64,000 nt of DNA from Mortierella sp. BCC40632 (taxonomy: Eukaryota > Mortierellomycota > Mortierellomycetes > Mortierellales > Mortierellaceae): the NCBI GenBank assembly GCA_011634665.1, contig WAEK01000018.1, positions 119,501 to 183,500 of the forward strand, in the 5' to 3' direction. The notes beneath the pieces are model-generated. The model searched no databases. It worked only from the letters and a program-made list of their open reading frames with translations, and had not been told where the DNA came from. Below are positions 52,209-64,000 of the stretch, one piece after another. The position numbers and the translations under genes are program-made. Position 1 is the stretch's first letter, and every line of letters begins with the position of its first letter.

Positions 52209-55131
52209 CTATTCGTGTAATTTACAGAGGAACAGTTGAATGTCCTTTCCAATTGAAGGAGACAATAGAGCCTTCACGTCCATTCCATTCACTTGGATGT
52301 GAGTCGGTCCCACATGCGACGGTTCGCGACGGGTTGCTGGGCCATTGACCTCTGTCGCTGTCACTGCCACATTGGATGGCCCTTTCCTGGCTATCCACAC
52401 CGACACTTCCCTCGGGAATCGCGCCTTCTTGAGCCCAATCTGGTACTTGGTCACAGCTGTTCCTGAACTGACGCTCAATGTCTTCTCAAAAGACTCGATC
52501 TCCAAGGTCGGTAGAATGTATCCTCTGGTAGATGCAATCACCCGAACTTGCCCGACATCATCCTTTTCAAGATCTTTTTCGTTTGGAAGGAACGCCTGTC
52601 CAACTTGATGAGGCAAAAGACCACAGAGTTGACCATTCGAGTCAACTACCCGTACAAAAACGCAGGTTTCACGAGCCTTGAGAGTGAATGCCGCTGCAGA
52701 AGACCCGAACTGACCCGTCTGGCCACTGTAGTAAACAGAGGCTACCGGCCCCGTCTCGTAAGTGACGCTAGTTGAAGATGATATCTCTTGGTTTTCAGCA
52801 GCAATGATCCTGTCCAAGGTACTCAAATGAATGGTGTGTTTCTTGGAGGAGAGATTTGTGGCTACGATGAAATTCTGATCCTGGGCTTTGATTTGAACCA
52901 AATAAACATCCTTTTCAGAGGCAATCGGTTGTAGGACTCGGGCAACCTTGTGTAGTGGGTGTGGCCATCGGTACAACTCATTCAGTATTTCACGTTGTTC
53001 TTCACTCATGTGGTGGACATCCATTGGATCCGAACAAAAGACAAGTCTTCCCAAGAGATGATTCAAGACCATTAGTGTACTCTTTTCCGTCCTGGAAAGA
53101 CCCATGTCCCAGTCTCGTAAAAAGAACACGTCAGGGTCATTCCCAAAGAATCGGTCCGAGAAGGCCCATCGACTGAGTGTCGAGGTCAAAGAGTTGTGAC
53201 AAGAGACGTATTCTCGGTCATGAAAGAATCGTTGCATCGTATCCCATGAGGCTCGAACATCACATCCGATCCGACAATAATCCACCAACATAAAACTCGA
53301 GCCCAATGGTACACCACATCCAAGGAGAATCGTCTCTGGTCCAGCCCATGTTCGGACCATCTGCATCGCTTCCCACATAAGTTGGCCCCGAGTCTTGTTG
53401 TTCCTCGGGACTTGAGCGGCAGCGAATAAAAAGTCAAGCTTTAGCATTTTGTAGCCCCATTCTTGCGTGACCACTCGAAAGACCTCTGCAAGATGCTGCT
53501 GCACCTCTGGATTCTCTAGATCGAGTGCATAGGCACCAGCGTGGAAGGCTGGGTGTGAGAGCATCAGGTCGCTCTCTCTGTCCCCAAAGGGATCGATATC
53601 GAGGCAACAGAGTCTCTGCGATCGTCTCGGCTTTTCCTTTTCGGTTGACCTTTTGTCAGAACCTTGGCTACTGTTTAGAGAGGTCAAGTCTAGCCAGGAC
53701 TTGCGGACAAACCAGTCTGGATGCTCCTTGACAATCTTGGATTTTCGAGAGGCCAGAAAGGGTGCTAACCAGATCCCGGGAATCAGATTTTGATGACGGA
53801 TCTCATTGGCAACAAAAGCCATGCCTCGTGGAAATTTTTGGGTATCGCAATCAAGCCAATCTCCCACAACTGTGTATCCATCGTCGATTTGAAAGGCTTG
53901 AGCTGGCCACTTTGTGGAATCCTGTGGATTTGCAGAGTAATACCTCAAGTTCTCGAGGACAACTTGCTCGTTAATGTTTTCGTAGCGACAATACCACGAT
54001 GTCCACCCATTCAGTAGTGTGGTGGGTGTGTAGAGCTTGGACCTACGATCACCGTGTTGCGTAGTCCATGCAGTGGCAAACATGTCCCATGCGGATGTGT
54101 CTTTGGTGTCCCAACAGAAAAAGGTTCTCATGACCAACTTTTTCGCCGAAGAAGACAGCTGGAGAGACAAGCAGGCGAAAGAGAAGTTAGCCGTTATCCA
54201 GTGATATTTTATTTCTTTTCTTTTCTTTTTTTCCCGAGAGAGAAAGAGAAAGAGAGATGGCAATGTAAAGACTTTTTACCTTCCTTCCACGACAATCTTG
54301 CCACGTCGTGACCTTGTTTGCACTGAAATCCATCAGAAAATACGTATAGGCAATGTCCTCCGAAAGCGAACCTGCCAGCACAAGTGATTCTGGGGCAATC
54401 TTCGGTCCACTCTCTTGCTCATTTGGAGGACAGCCTGCGGTACTAGGTTTTGTCAAATCTTCACATTGGTCTCGAAGAATGGTGACCAGGTTCGAGTGTA
54501 CCTTCCCCTTGACACCCGGATAATCGTAAATGTGCATATCCGAGGCAAGCCCAAGCTTGGTCAACTCATTGTAAAGCCAGTTGGGTTTTTCTAGGACAGT
54601 CGTCTTGTCTGCCCCTGCATAGCTTGTGCTCCAACTTTGGTATCCATTGGCAAAGACTGCTTTCCCATCCAGTGAAATGTTCGCGTTGGCCTGCAAGGAT
54701 TCTAACAGAATCTCTGAAGGAGTAGGAGGAGGAGACGAAGGCAAAGGAGTAGGTGATACTCCATGACTAGTCTTGGTGGACGATGGTTGCGTGGGTCTAT
54801 TCTCTGAGTCATGGATTGACTCTAGAGAGAGCTCAACTGTGCGAATGGCACTCTTGGTTGACAAGTGGGTCACTGAACTGGTGGCGACCAGGTGGATTTT
54901 AACCTGACCTTGCCAGAGTGCCGAGGAAGACGGGGGGACGAGGCTTTTGGTATCATTAGCAGCTAGTCCTAGGGCGTGGGCCTTTCGAAATCTTCTTGGA
55001 GACTTGGAGGAGGAAGAGCTTTCGTTGGCGAGACTAAAGGTTGCCTCGATATCCCACGGTTGTTCTACAAGGGCGCAAAAGATTTCTTGGGATGTCCAGC
55101 GACGATGATGGGGGATGGATTCATCAGTCAT
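52209..55131 (-). CDS. Alpha-galactosidase, glycoside hydrolase family 36
   Basis: Hydrolyses alpha-1,6-linked galactose in raffinose-type sugars. Two exons (54280-55131, 52209-54158) encode 933 residues. The N-terminal 280 residues are the expected beta-sandwich region with a Ser/Pro linker. The barrel carries LLNGWTSWYCRY, FQIDDGY (about 374-380), GIWLAPF, the nucleophile Asp526 in MLKLDFLFAAA, and the likely acid/base Asp584 in CRIGCDVRASW, preceded by GCGVPLGSSF. A beta-rich C-terminal domain completes the fold. There is no signal peptide, so a cytosolic enzyme is likely. This differs from the secreted GH27 alpha-galactosidases of yeasts and the secreted GH36 enzymes of some moulds. The single intron has a CTTTTC-rich stretch. 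The gene starts about 0.8 kb from the TOA2 stop. Confidence 0.88.
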
Positions 55132-55919
55132 TGTTCTTTTTTTGAAGAATGGTAAAAAAAAAGTGATTCAGATGACAAAGGAAATGGTATTTAAGCTGAC
55201 TGTGTGTGTGTGTATGTGTGTTTGTGTGTGTGTTTGTGTGTGCTCTTCTCTCAGGAACCAACGTGGGCACAACAGAACTCTCTGGTGATGCACAGACCTC
55301 GTTCGGCAAAATTCTTGTTGTTTTACTATGTTGGATCAGGTTTTTTTCTTTCTTTTCTTTCTCTTTTTTTTTTGTATGCCCCAAATAAAGAACAGAGACA
55401 TCCAACTAGCTTCCCCACCACCTTCCCCACCACATAAAAGAGATAAAGGTAAACTCTCTGTGAGCCAATACGGTCAATGTCCTTGCTATGATTACGCTTC
55501 TATTTTACTGCACTAAAAAGATGGTTTGTATCGCAAAGATTCTCTCCATTTTTTTTTTTTTTTTTTTTTTTGGCATTTTCTTGTTCTGTGTAGCTTCTCC
55601 TTCCTTTCCTCAGATCAACGGTTCTAGACTGACAAGTAGGATAGCTCCGTGCGTGGTTGACGGGTGATGGTGTTTGCGACTAGTTCCTCTGAGATCCGAA
55701 TCCAAAAAAAGTGAAAGTGGTGCTCCTTCGAACCTGATCCACGTCGCTAGTTGTCTGTCATTCTTTGCACCACTTTGTGTACATGTGTTATTTTTTTTTT
55801 CCTTCTCAAAAGTCGATTTCCAGGGCTATCCTGACAATTCCAAGAGGTCGATGCTGAATAAGAAAGGGGAGGAGCAAGGGGTGATTGTATGGGGGGGAGG
55901 GGTATTAAAGGGCCATGTT
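55132..55919. other. Intergenic: alpha-galactosidase promoter and TOA2 3' flank
   Basis: About 790 bp. A TG-rich stretch at 55201-55242, T runs at 55365-55373 and 55550-55571. No gene recognised. Confidence 0.6.
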
Positions 55920-56663
55920 CTAAGCTTCTCCAGGAACCTTGGCCTTGCAGGCAACGATCTTGACCTTTTCCGCTGCTACAGTATCATTCTCAAAACGGAA
56001 AGTTGGTGCTGAAAGAACAAATGTCCACACATCGTCCAAAGACCGATAGTTATCAAGACGCGCCTAAAATATTTCGAAGGTGAGAGTGAGAGGAAACAGT
56101 CTCTTATCAGTGTGACAGCCAGCGTGGAGTTGCCACAAAAGCGAAGGTGTATGTGAGAGAGAGGGAGAGAGAAAAGAAAAAAGGTCTTTCACTCTTGCTG
56201 AACATACTCTAAAGCTTGCACGACTACGAACACGGTTGCTCAAGGCTTCAGCAATGCTGGTGTCAAACTATCATTTCCAGGATTGACAAAGGGGAAGGTT
56301 CAGAATAAGTAAACTGTGGACATGAGCGTAGTGGGTGGTACAGAAACTGTAGACTCTTTGTGCTTACCTGTGCCAGAACGCGCATGGCGAGTTGTGGGTT
56401 GATGTGTCCAGACTGGATCAGGACATCGAGCGAGTCTATCAGAGCAAGTCCGATGCTGGAGAGGGGGAGCAAGGTTTGGTGTGGGTAAGAGAGGCTCTGA
56501 TGGTGAACGGAGCAAGTCCAAGAAATATAAGGAAAAAAAAAAAGGAAGGAGCGTGTCTAAAGGATGCTAGGTCGAGAAGGAAAGACGTATGCCAATAGCG
56601 ATCCAGGAGTCACGGCCCATGCATGTACCTGCTCTTGCGGTAGTGTTCATAGTATTGCGACAT
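55920..56663 (-). CDS. TOA2: TFIIA small (gamma) subunit
   Basis: Subunit of general transcription factor IIA, which stabilises TBP on the promoter. Four exons (56629-56663, 56368-56455, 56208-56267, 55920-56063) give 108 residues, the usual size. The N-terminal helical part has MSQYYEHYRKSS and the strongly conserved IGLALIDSLDVLIQSG followed by NPQLAMRVLAQFDTSIAEAL; the beta-barrel part has LDNYRSLDDVWTFVLSAPTFR. A short extension after the barrel ends in KVPGEA. It is divergent from the PRPP synthetase gene. Confidence 0.93.
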
Positions 56664-57107
56664 GGAGGTTGGACAGAAAGGCAGACAGTTAAGAAGGGAG
56701 ATGCATGAACGATCCCTCCAGTCATCCACTAGATGCACGCTAGGCAGGCCGGAATGGCGAGTCACAGAAGCTTGTATCGCATCTACTGCCGCCTCTCTCC
56801 GAGAAAGAGAGTGTGTGTGAGAGAGAGAGAGAGAGAGAGTGAGTGAATGAGAGAGAGAGAGAAATTTTTCATGGTCCGTGGCGGGGACTGAGAGTCTTCG
56901 GCAGTAAAAAAGGTCATCGGTCTGTCCGGGGGGAGAGGAAGGATAACTTTTTTTTTTTTTTTGCTCTCTTTGTCTTCTTGTCTCTCTCTCCACTCTTGTT
57001 GCTCTTCTCGACCACTTCACTCCGATCGATCACCACCGCATCGGATCACTGACCTTGCACTTGCATCCTCACTCCTCTTCTCTCCACTCCCTTTCTCTCC
57101 ACTAATC
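56664..57107. promoter_or_regulatory. Presumptive bidirectional promoter, TOA2/PRS5-like
   Basis: 444 bp between divergent start codons. AG repeats at 56815-56862 and poly-T at 56949-56962; the 100 bases before the PRS start are CT-rich, as in many fungal 5' UTRs. No defined binding site claimed. Confidence 0.45.
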
Positions 57108-59034
57108 ATGCGCAACATTGTCGTCTTGAGTGGTAAGGATCTTCAATGACCTTCGTCCCACCATGACCTCTTTGCCACTGACCCATGGCTAGATGGTGCT
57201 TTTCTTTTCTTTCTTTCTTTCTCTCTTTCCTCACCTCGCTCCGTTCCTTTGCTCTTGTCCCTTGAACTCTTGTAGGCAGCTCGCACCCCACGCTGGTCGA
57301 GCAGATTTGTGCTCGTCTTGGCGTTTCGCCTGGCCAGGTCAAGTTGTCCAAGTTTGCCAACAAGGAGACCAACGTCGAGATTGGCGACAGTGTTCGTAAC
57401 AAGGATGTCTTTATCATCCAGTCTGGCTGCGGTGCTGTCAACGACAACTTGATGGAGCTCCTTATTATGCTGGGTAGGTGTCTTGGGAGCAAGCATATGT
57501 CTTGAGAAGGGAGGAGGATGTGCGGGGTATTCCTTGTCATCCGCCGTTGCCCGAGAGTGAGTCTTATTTTTTGGCCTGCAAATCAAAAACATTCATTGTT
57601 TGCATGCTGATCCGTCCACGCCCTTGTCTTGGTCACCTTTTTTTTTTCTTTTCTTCTTTTCGTTCTTTCTCCTTCTTTCTCTCTCTCTCTCTCTCTCTAA
57701 AAAAAAAAAGCCGCTTGCAAGACCGCCAGTGCAAGACGCATTACGGCTGTCATCCCATGCTTTCCCTATGCTCGTCAGCCGGATGCTCCTTACAAGAAGA
57801 ACGGCATGCCCCTTTCGCGCGTCCCAAACAATGTCTTTTTCGGATACACGGGCTCCAGCACTCCTTTCTCTCTCCCCGTCACACCTGCTGGTACCCCACT
57901 CCCAACTCCGAGCCTTGAGCGTTTGGACCGCAAGAACCCCTTTGACAAGATGTTTGACTCGACCAACGAGTCCAACTCGGATATTGAATCGGCTGCCACA
58001 TCGCCCACGCTTGCACCCAGCAATGGTACAACGATCGTTCCTCAGCTGGCCAAGGTCACCGAGGTCCGTGCACCCCGCCACCCTGCCCCGCGTGGCATTC
58101 GTCCTCAGGCACTCTCGCAGCCCAGCTTCATGAACATGCCCGCTAGCACCAGCGGCACCAGCGGTGGTCCTTCGCAGACCTGTGTCACCACGGATCAGGT
58201 CAACCCCAACAAGGCAGGATACAAGCACTGGGTTGCTCGTTCTGGAACTCTGATTGCCAACCTCCTCGTTACTGCCGGTAAGCTTCTTTGAGTACTAATA
58301 ATGATTGATGATCATTCTTTTGGTGGCAAAAAAAGAAAAAATGGATTTCTCTCTTCTAATACAATATTCGATCCAATGGTTGCATCACTGACTGTCATGG
58401 ATATCACCTTTCAAAAAACAATGCAGGAGCCGACCATATCATCACCATGGACCTTCACGACCCTCAGTTCCAGGGCTTCTTTGACATTCCTGTCGACAAC
58501 TTGTATGGACAGCCGTTGATGGTCAGATACATTCGTGAGCGCATTCCCAACTGGGAGGATGCTGTTGTCGTCTCTCCCGATGCTGGTGGAGCGAAGCGTG
58601 CGACGGTGATTGCCGACAAGTTGGGCATGGAGTTTGCATTGATTCACAAGGAGCGTCGTCAACTTCAAGCACCTCACAAGTCGGACATGATGCTTGTCGG
58701 AGATGTCAAGGACAAGGTCTGTATCCTTGTGGATGATATCGCAGACACCTCCTTTACGATCACCAAGGCAGCCAAGGTGTTGCAACAGAACGGAGCCCGC
58801 AAGATTTATGCGATTATCACGCATGCCATCATGTCGGGCGATGCGATTAGTCGAATTCAGAACTCGTGTATCGACCAAGTGATTGTGAGCAACAGTATTC
58901 CACAGGAGGAGCATCTTGCCATGTGTCCCAAGATGAAGGTCTTTAATGTGGCACCCATCTTTGCCGAGGCGATTCGCAGGATACACAATGGCGAGAGTGT
59001 CAGCATGCTCTTTGACGTGATGGACTTGATCTAA
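57108..59034 (+). CDS. PRS5: Ribose-phosphate pyrophosphokinase-like protein with large insert (Prs5-like)
   Basis: PRPP synthetase family member; PRPP feeds nucleotide, His and Trp synthesis. Four exons (57108-57132, 57276-57473, 57711-58277, 58427-59034) encode 465 residues, about 147 more than a standard enzyme. The extra residues form one insert (about 98-243), rich in Ser, Pro, Thr and Asn, placed just after PCFPYARQ, at the flexible loop near the ATP site. Yeast Prs1 and Prs5 also carry non-homologous inserts, and Prs5 has one in this part of the protein, hence the symbol. The rest is well conserved: [35 protein letters not shown]. The PRPP-binding loop reads DDIADTSFT (about 366-374) instead of the usual DDMADTCGT, so this may be a non-canonical subunit of a hetero-complex. 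Exon 3's acceptor follows a run of about 11 A. Confidence 0.85.
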
Positions 59035-59275
59035 TATGAAAGAAGGAAGGAAGGAAAGAAGAAGAAGAAAAAAAAAAGCTGCAACAAAGGGAAAGAAAGG
59101 GAGGGTGAGCGAAACAAAGAGTTGACTACATGCGAGCCCTTTTTTTTTTTTTTTTTTTTATTTCTTTCCTGATTTTCATGGCGATAAACTGCCCCCCCCC
59201 CTTCCCACACACACTCCCCAATCTTTTATTCGTTTCCATTATTTTATCATTCATCCAGAGAAACACACAAACAAA

Positions 59276-59318
<43 letters not shown>

Positions 59319-59574
59319 TTTTTTTCTCATTTATATTTTTTTTGCATGGCACGCTCTTTCCATTCAGGATCCCATGGCAGCGAATCATCCTTTGCAGCCC
59401 TCCCACTCTCTCTTTTACACATACCAATCAAATAAAGCACATTCTCCCTCTAGACTCTTATCTCTCTCTCTCCATTATTGCATTGGCCAGATGGAGGTGG
59501 GCAATTTCAAAGAGTTCACAGTGTAGTAACAGCAGATAAGAGGGAGGATTGTCAGAACCATCCTCCATCTGCAG

Positions 59575-59609
<35 letters not shown>

Positions 59610-59645
59610 GTACCTTCTCATTCTTCCATTCTTTCCCCCATCCTA

Positions 59646-59682
<37 letters not shown>

Positions 59683-60005
59683 GCATATATCGTTCTGTCG
59701 TATGGGCGAAGCATCATTCAGATGCTGGGAGGAGGTCCAGTGACCTTTTTTTTCCCCTTCTAGGACTGTCATTCTTTCCGTAGAAGCAAAGCAACATGAG
59801 AATCATGCTTTGTAAAAAAAAAATTATTATTTGTTTATATATATAAATAATATATATATATATATATAAAAAAAAAAAAAAAAAAAGAAAAAGAAAAGAA
59901 AGAAAGGAACGAAAGAACAGAAAGAAAGAGTGTGTGTGTGAAAGAGAGAAAAGAAAGAGAAAAGAAAAAAAAAAAAAAGAGAGAGAGAGAGAGAGCTCAG
60001 TTGTT
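59035..60005. other. Intergenic, convergent gene ends, homopolymer-rich
   Basis: About 970 bp between PRS5-like and PQ-loop gene ends. It holds the longest homopolymer in the window (A37 at about 59278-59314), T runs at 59140-59159, 59578-59606 and 59647-59664, a TA repeat near 59837-59868 and AG/AAAG repeats up to 59997. No gene recognised. Confidence 0.65.
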
Positions 60006-62705
60006 CTATGAACGGGTATGGTCAGTTGTCTCGTTCCCATCTGTGACTACCAAGGGCTGTTGGGGCAATGTCCGAGTCGAGGCTCGTTCAAAGACGTCAG
60101 GATCTTCTTCATCCACCAAAATATTATACAACGCCCCTTGACTCCCCGACGGTGACAAGGCCATACTCTCGGGCCTCGAATGCGCTCGACTACTCCTTTG
60201 TCGTGGATGGTAATGTCGGTGACGTGCCGATCGTCGATGTCGATCATGGTGGTGTTGTTGATGATGGTCCTGCCGCCGTTGTTGCCACCAGATAAACTTG
60301 TAGAATGGGAAATGACCCGAATAATAGAGCCATTGAACAAAGATGGAGAGGTCGAACATGAGTGTTCCTGAAGATCCGAGTACATAAGGCACTGCCTCTA
60401 ATAGAACCTTCCGACGTGTCTCTGGGTTTGTGGCTCCCTCTGAATTGAGAACAGAGAGAGTGTAGGTAAGATTGCCCATGGCTGCCCAAAAGAACATTAG
60501 AATCGACAGACCCTGGACCGACTTTCGTGTGTACTAGTAAGTGGTAATCGAGTGATTGGAGAATGTTGAAGAAAGGGTAAGTACTCATGAGCTTACTCTT
60601 CCTTCTCCTTTTCCCATTGGAATAGAGATGACCTACGTTTTTCCATAGCTGAGGCATTCGACTAGAGAGATAAAAGACTGTGCAGACCCAGGCAAAGATT
60701 CGACCCAATTGCAGAGTACCCTGCTCTGGGGAAGAAGGGTCGCCGATCATGTCTCCACTTTCTACTGGAAGATCCCGAGTTACGATCCGTCCTACGGTGG
60801 TTTGAACACCATGTCCTCCATAGAGCCCAGACGATGTCGAGTCTGTGTCAAAGGAGGGCATTGTTTGCCTCATGGTCAACAACACCAGCCCAAAGAGGAC
60901 CAACGAAGTGCTAATGTCATCAATAGAAAGTGTGTGTGGAGGGGGGGGGGGTAAATAGAAAAGAGAATATTTCAGTTTCTAGAATCGAAAAAGAAAAAGA
61001 GCGGCGCTTGTCCTGGCTTCAGCACTATCCATCGAAGGTATCGATAAAAAGTTTCTACTCTCTTACCTTCGTCGATGAGCAAGATCTGAAGCAGTGGTAG
61101 GTCGTCTCGTCCTGGGTCTCGGAAGCATGGGAGCTGACGCATCGTCACCCGTCTCTATCTCGCCTATATCCAATCCATCATGTGGCGGAACAAATGATTC
61201 TCTTCTTGGTGTTCCATGTGCTGTGCCTCGTCTCGAATGACGACGTGATGAAGTGCAAGTCGGTTCCGAGATCTCGGGAAGGACGGCGTTGATCACCTCG
61301 GGAAGAGAACGGAGTTTGTGTTCCTGGCGTGAATAGTAGATCCATTGACCAAACAGAATAATGTCTGCAATGCAAAAATAAATGGCAAGGTAGAACTATT
61401 TTTTTCCACAAAGTGTTAGCTCGGTCGTAGATGGACACAGAGAAGGGTGGGATCAAAGCCAAAGACAGAAAATAAAGACAAGAAAAGAAAAAGTCATCCG
61501 GAGAGAGGACTATTGGTTACCTGAAAGGGCAGCTGATGTGTGAGGATACAGCCGAGCAAGTTACTGAGATCTCCTGTTGAAGAGAGAAAAAGAGAGGAAG
61601 AGGGAGCAGTGCCGGGAAGGTAAACATGTCAGTCTTTTTAAGGTGTCATGGGGTCGTAAAGAGGGTACACTGTTGGGGCGCACCCTGCCGATGTGCGTTT
61701 GATGTTGACTCCAATCTGTTGCATCCAGGATCCCATGAATCGAATATATCTCTAATCGTATTTTTTTTTTATCGTACCTAGGAGCCAATTGACCAGGAAA
61801 GGCAACGAGAGCGAGTCTTTTGAAAGAGAGAGAGAGAATGAGAGAGAATGAGAATCATATTCTGGGACAACAAAAGCAGCAGCAGAGGACACGTCTGCAA
61901 GTGAACAAAAGTGAAAAAGGGGGAGAGAGAGAGAAGAGAAAGACGGAGAAGATGAAGAGGAAGTTTTTTTTTGCTTCTTTTTCTTACCTGCAGACCCAAG
62001 TTTAAAGTTCTCGATGATCTGACTAGTTGACAAGAGCAAAGAGAGAAGTAGGCAGCAACAGCAAACAACAACAGCTTGTCAGCACGGATCTCTGGACCAC
62101 GCGCTCAAACGCACCCCCTCTCTAGACTTTGCACATGAGCAGCTTCAATGTTGGGGGGAGGGGGAGAAAGAGGATCAGGTAGTACACCTACGGTATCTGG
62201 GCATTGAGCCAGCAAAAGATAGAGGCATATCCTGTGTCGTGTGGTTTTTTTTTTGTGAGTCCAGTCAGAAGTCAAGAGAAAGAGACAGAGAGAGAAAGAG
62301 AGAGAGAGAGACAAGAGAAAGAACAATGGTCAGTCCCATTGAAGGTTGAATGAGAGAACGCTTTGAGCTGAATTAAAAAAAAAAAAGGCCTTTTTTTTTT
62401 TTTACCCATGACGAGACTCCATGCTGCCTGCTGTGAGGTGATGCATTCACCAAAGAGAGTCTACAAAGAAGAAGAAGAAGAAAAAAAAAAAAAAGTGGAC
62501 AGGGTGCACTTGGTTCAGTCCATGAGAAACACAGGTCCGATGAAATGGGTCCATTTCGCTCGTGCACCACCGCTCTCAATCTTTCCTCTATGAATAGAGT
62601 TGGAAGAGGTGCTTTTTGTTTCCAGGGGAGGGAGGGGGAGGGGGGGCAGAGGACAAGGTTGACTACCTGGATCCAGCCTATGCATTGCGGCTGAGGGTCG
62701 TCCAT
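60006..62705 (-). CDS. PQ-loop vacuolar basic amino-acid transporter (Ypq/Rtc2, PQLC2 type)
   Basis: Seven-span protein of the family that exports cationic amino acids from the vacuole or lysosome (yeast Ypq1-3, human PQLC2). Nine exons (62667-62705, 62406-62460, 62192-62231, 61988-62022, 61778-61816, 61521-61573, 61067-61395, 60637-60910, 60006-60533) add up to 463 residues with all phases consistent. The first PQ-loop repeat has CWLNAQIPQIIENF and LPFLVNWLLG; the second has RMPQLWKNYTRKSVQGLSIL and FFWAAMGNLTYTLSVL, matching the family closely. A cytosolic Arg/Ser/Pro-rich loop of about 100 residues separates the repeats. The C-terminal tail is strikingly His/Arg-rich (about 375-410), then acidic. 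The first six exons are only 35-55 nt. Which of the yeast paralogues it matches best cannot be judged here. Confidence 0.87.

Positions 62706-64000
<1,295 letters not shown>

Noticed and set aside
57593..58228. 211-residue minus-strand frame opposite the PRS gene
   Set aside because: Antisense to conserved PRS exon 3, with low-complexity stretches and no recognisable domain.

Overview
The window is nuclear DNA of a filamentous fungus. It carries fifteen protein genes on both strands. Most are split by spliceosomal introns of roughly 60-260 bp with GT..AG ends (a few longer), and some show a clear branch point (for example tactaac in the CSF1 intron at 3898-3992). Introns and intergenic DNA are full of A/T homopolymers of 15-37 bases and AG/CT microsatellites. 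The gene set is broadly fungal: Csf1, Hir3, Yme2, Gts1-type ArfGAP, Spt2, Toa2, Ypq-type PQ-loop protein and a Prs with a large insert. Intron density and overall style suggest an early-diverging filamentous fungus, perhaps Mortierella-like, but that placement is inference. I see no rRNA, convincing tRNA, transposon, CRISPR array or bacterial-type operon.

Layout. 1-11811 (-): the 5' four fifths or more of a CSF1/BLTP1 bridge-like lipid-transfer protein, running off the left edge. 12507-20296 (-): HIR3/CABIN1 subunit of the HIR histone chaperone. 20839-24519 (+): YME2, divergent from HIR3. 25369-25596 (-): a 75-residue single-span membrane protein. 25924-27453 (+) OGG1 and 27742-29002 (+) a NIT1-type omega-amidase-fold enzyme, in tandem. 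29104-31999 (-): Gts1-like ArfGAP/UBA protein with a Met/Gly/Asn-rich tail and a long AG repeat in an intron. 32517-34224 (-): beta-carbonic anhydrase with a long N-terminal extension. 34225-37992: the largest stretch without a gene, holding a short degenerate tandem repeat. 37993-43163 (-): a 1461-residue membrane, fibronectin-III and coiled-coil protein of unknown function. 44405-46461 (-): SPT2 with an RS-like block. 48467-48994 (+): a small membrane protein with a proline-rich PPxY tail. 49867-52027 (-): FAD monooxygenase with 11- and 22-nt exons. 52209-55131 (-): GH36 alpha-galactosidase. 55920-56663 (-) TOA2 and 57108-59034 (+) a PRS5-like PRPP synthetase, divergent. 60006-62705 (-): PQ-loop vacuolar amino-acid transporter. 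62706-64000: simple repeats.

There is no obvious cluster with one shared function. HIR3, SPT2 and TOA2 all act in chromatin or transcription, CSF1 and GTS1 in membrane lipid and traffic, but they are scattered, as expected in a fungal genome. Gene models were built by hand: the frame was checked across nearly every junction, and for most genes the exon lengths add up to whole codons. Splice positions may be off by a base or two. The first exons of HIR3 and SPT2 are the weakest parts.
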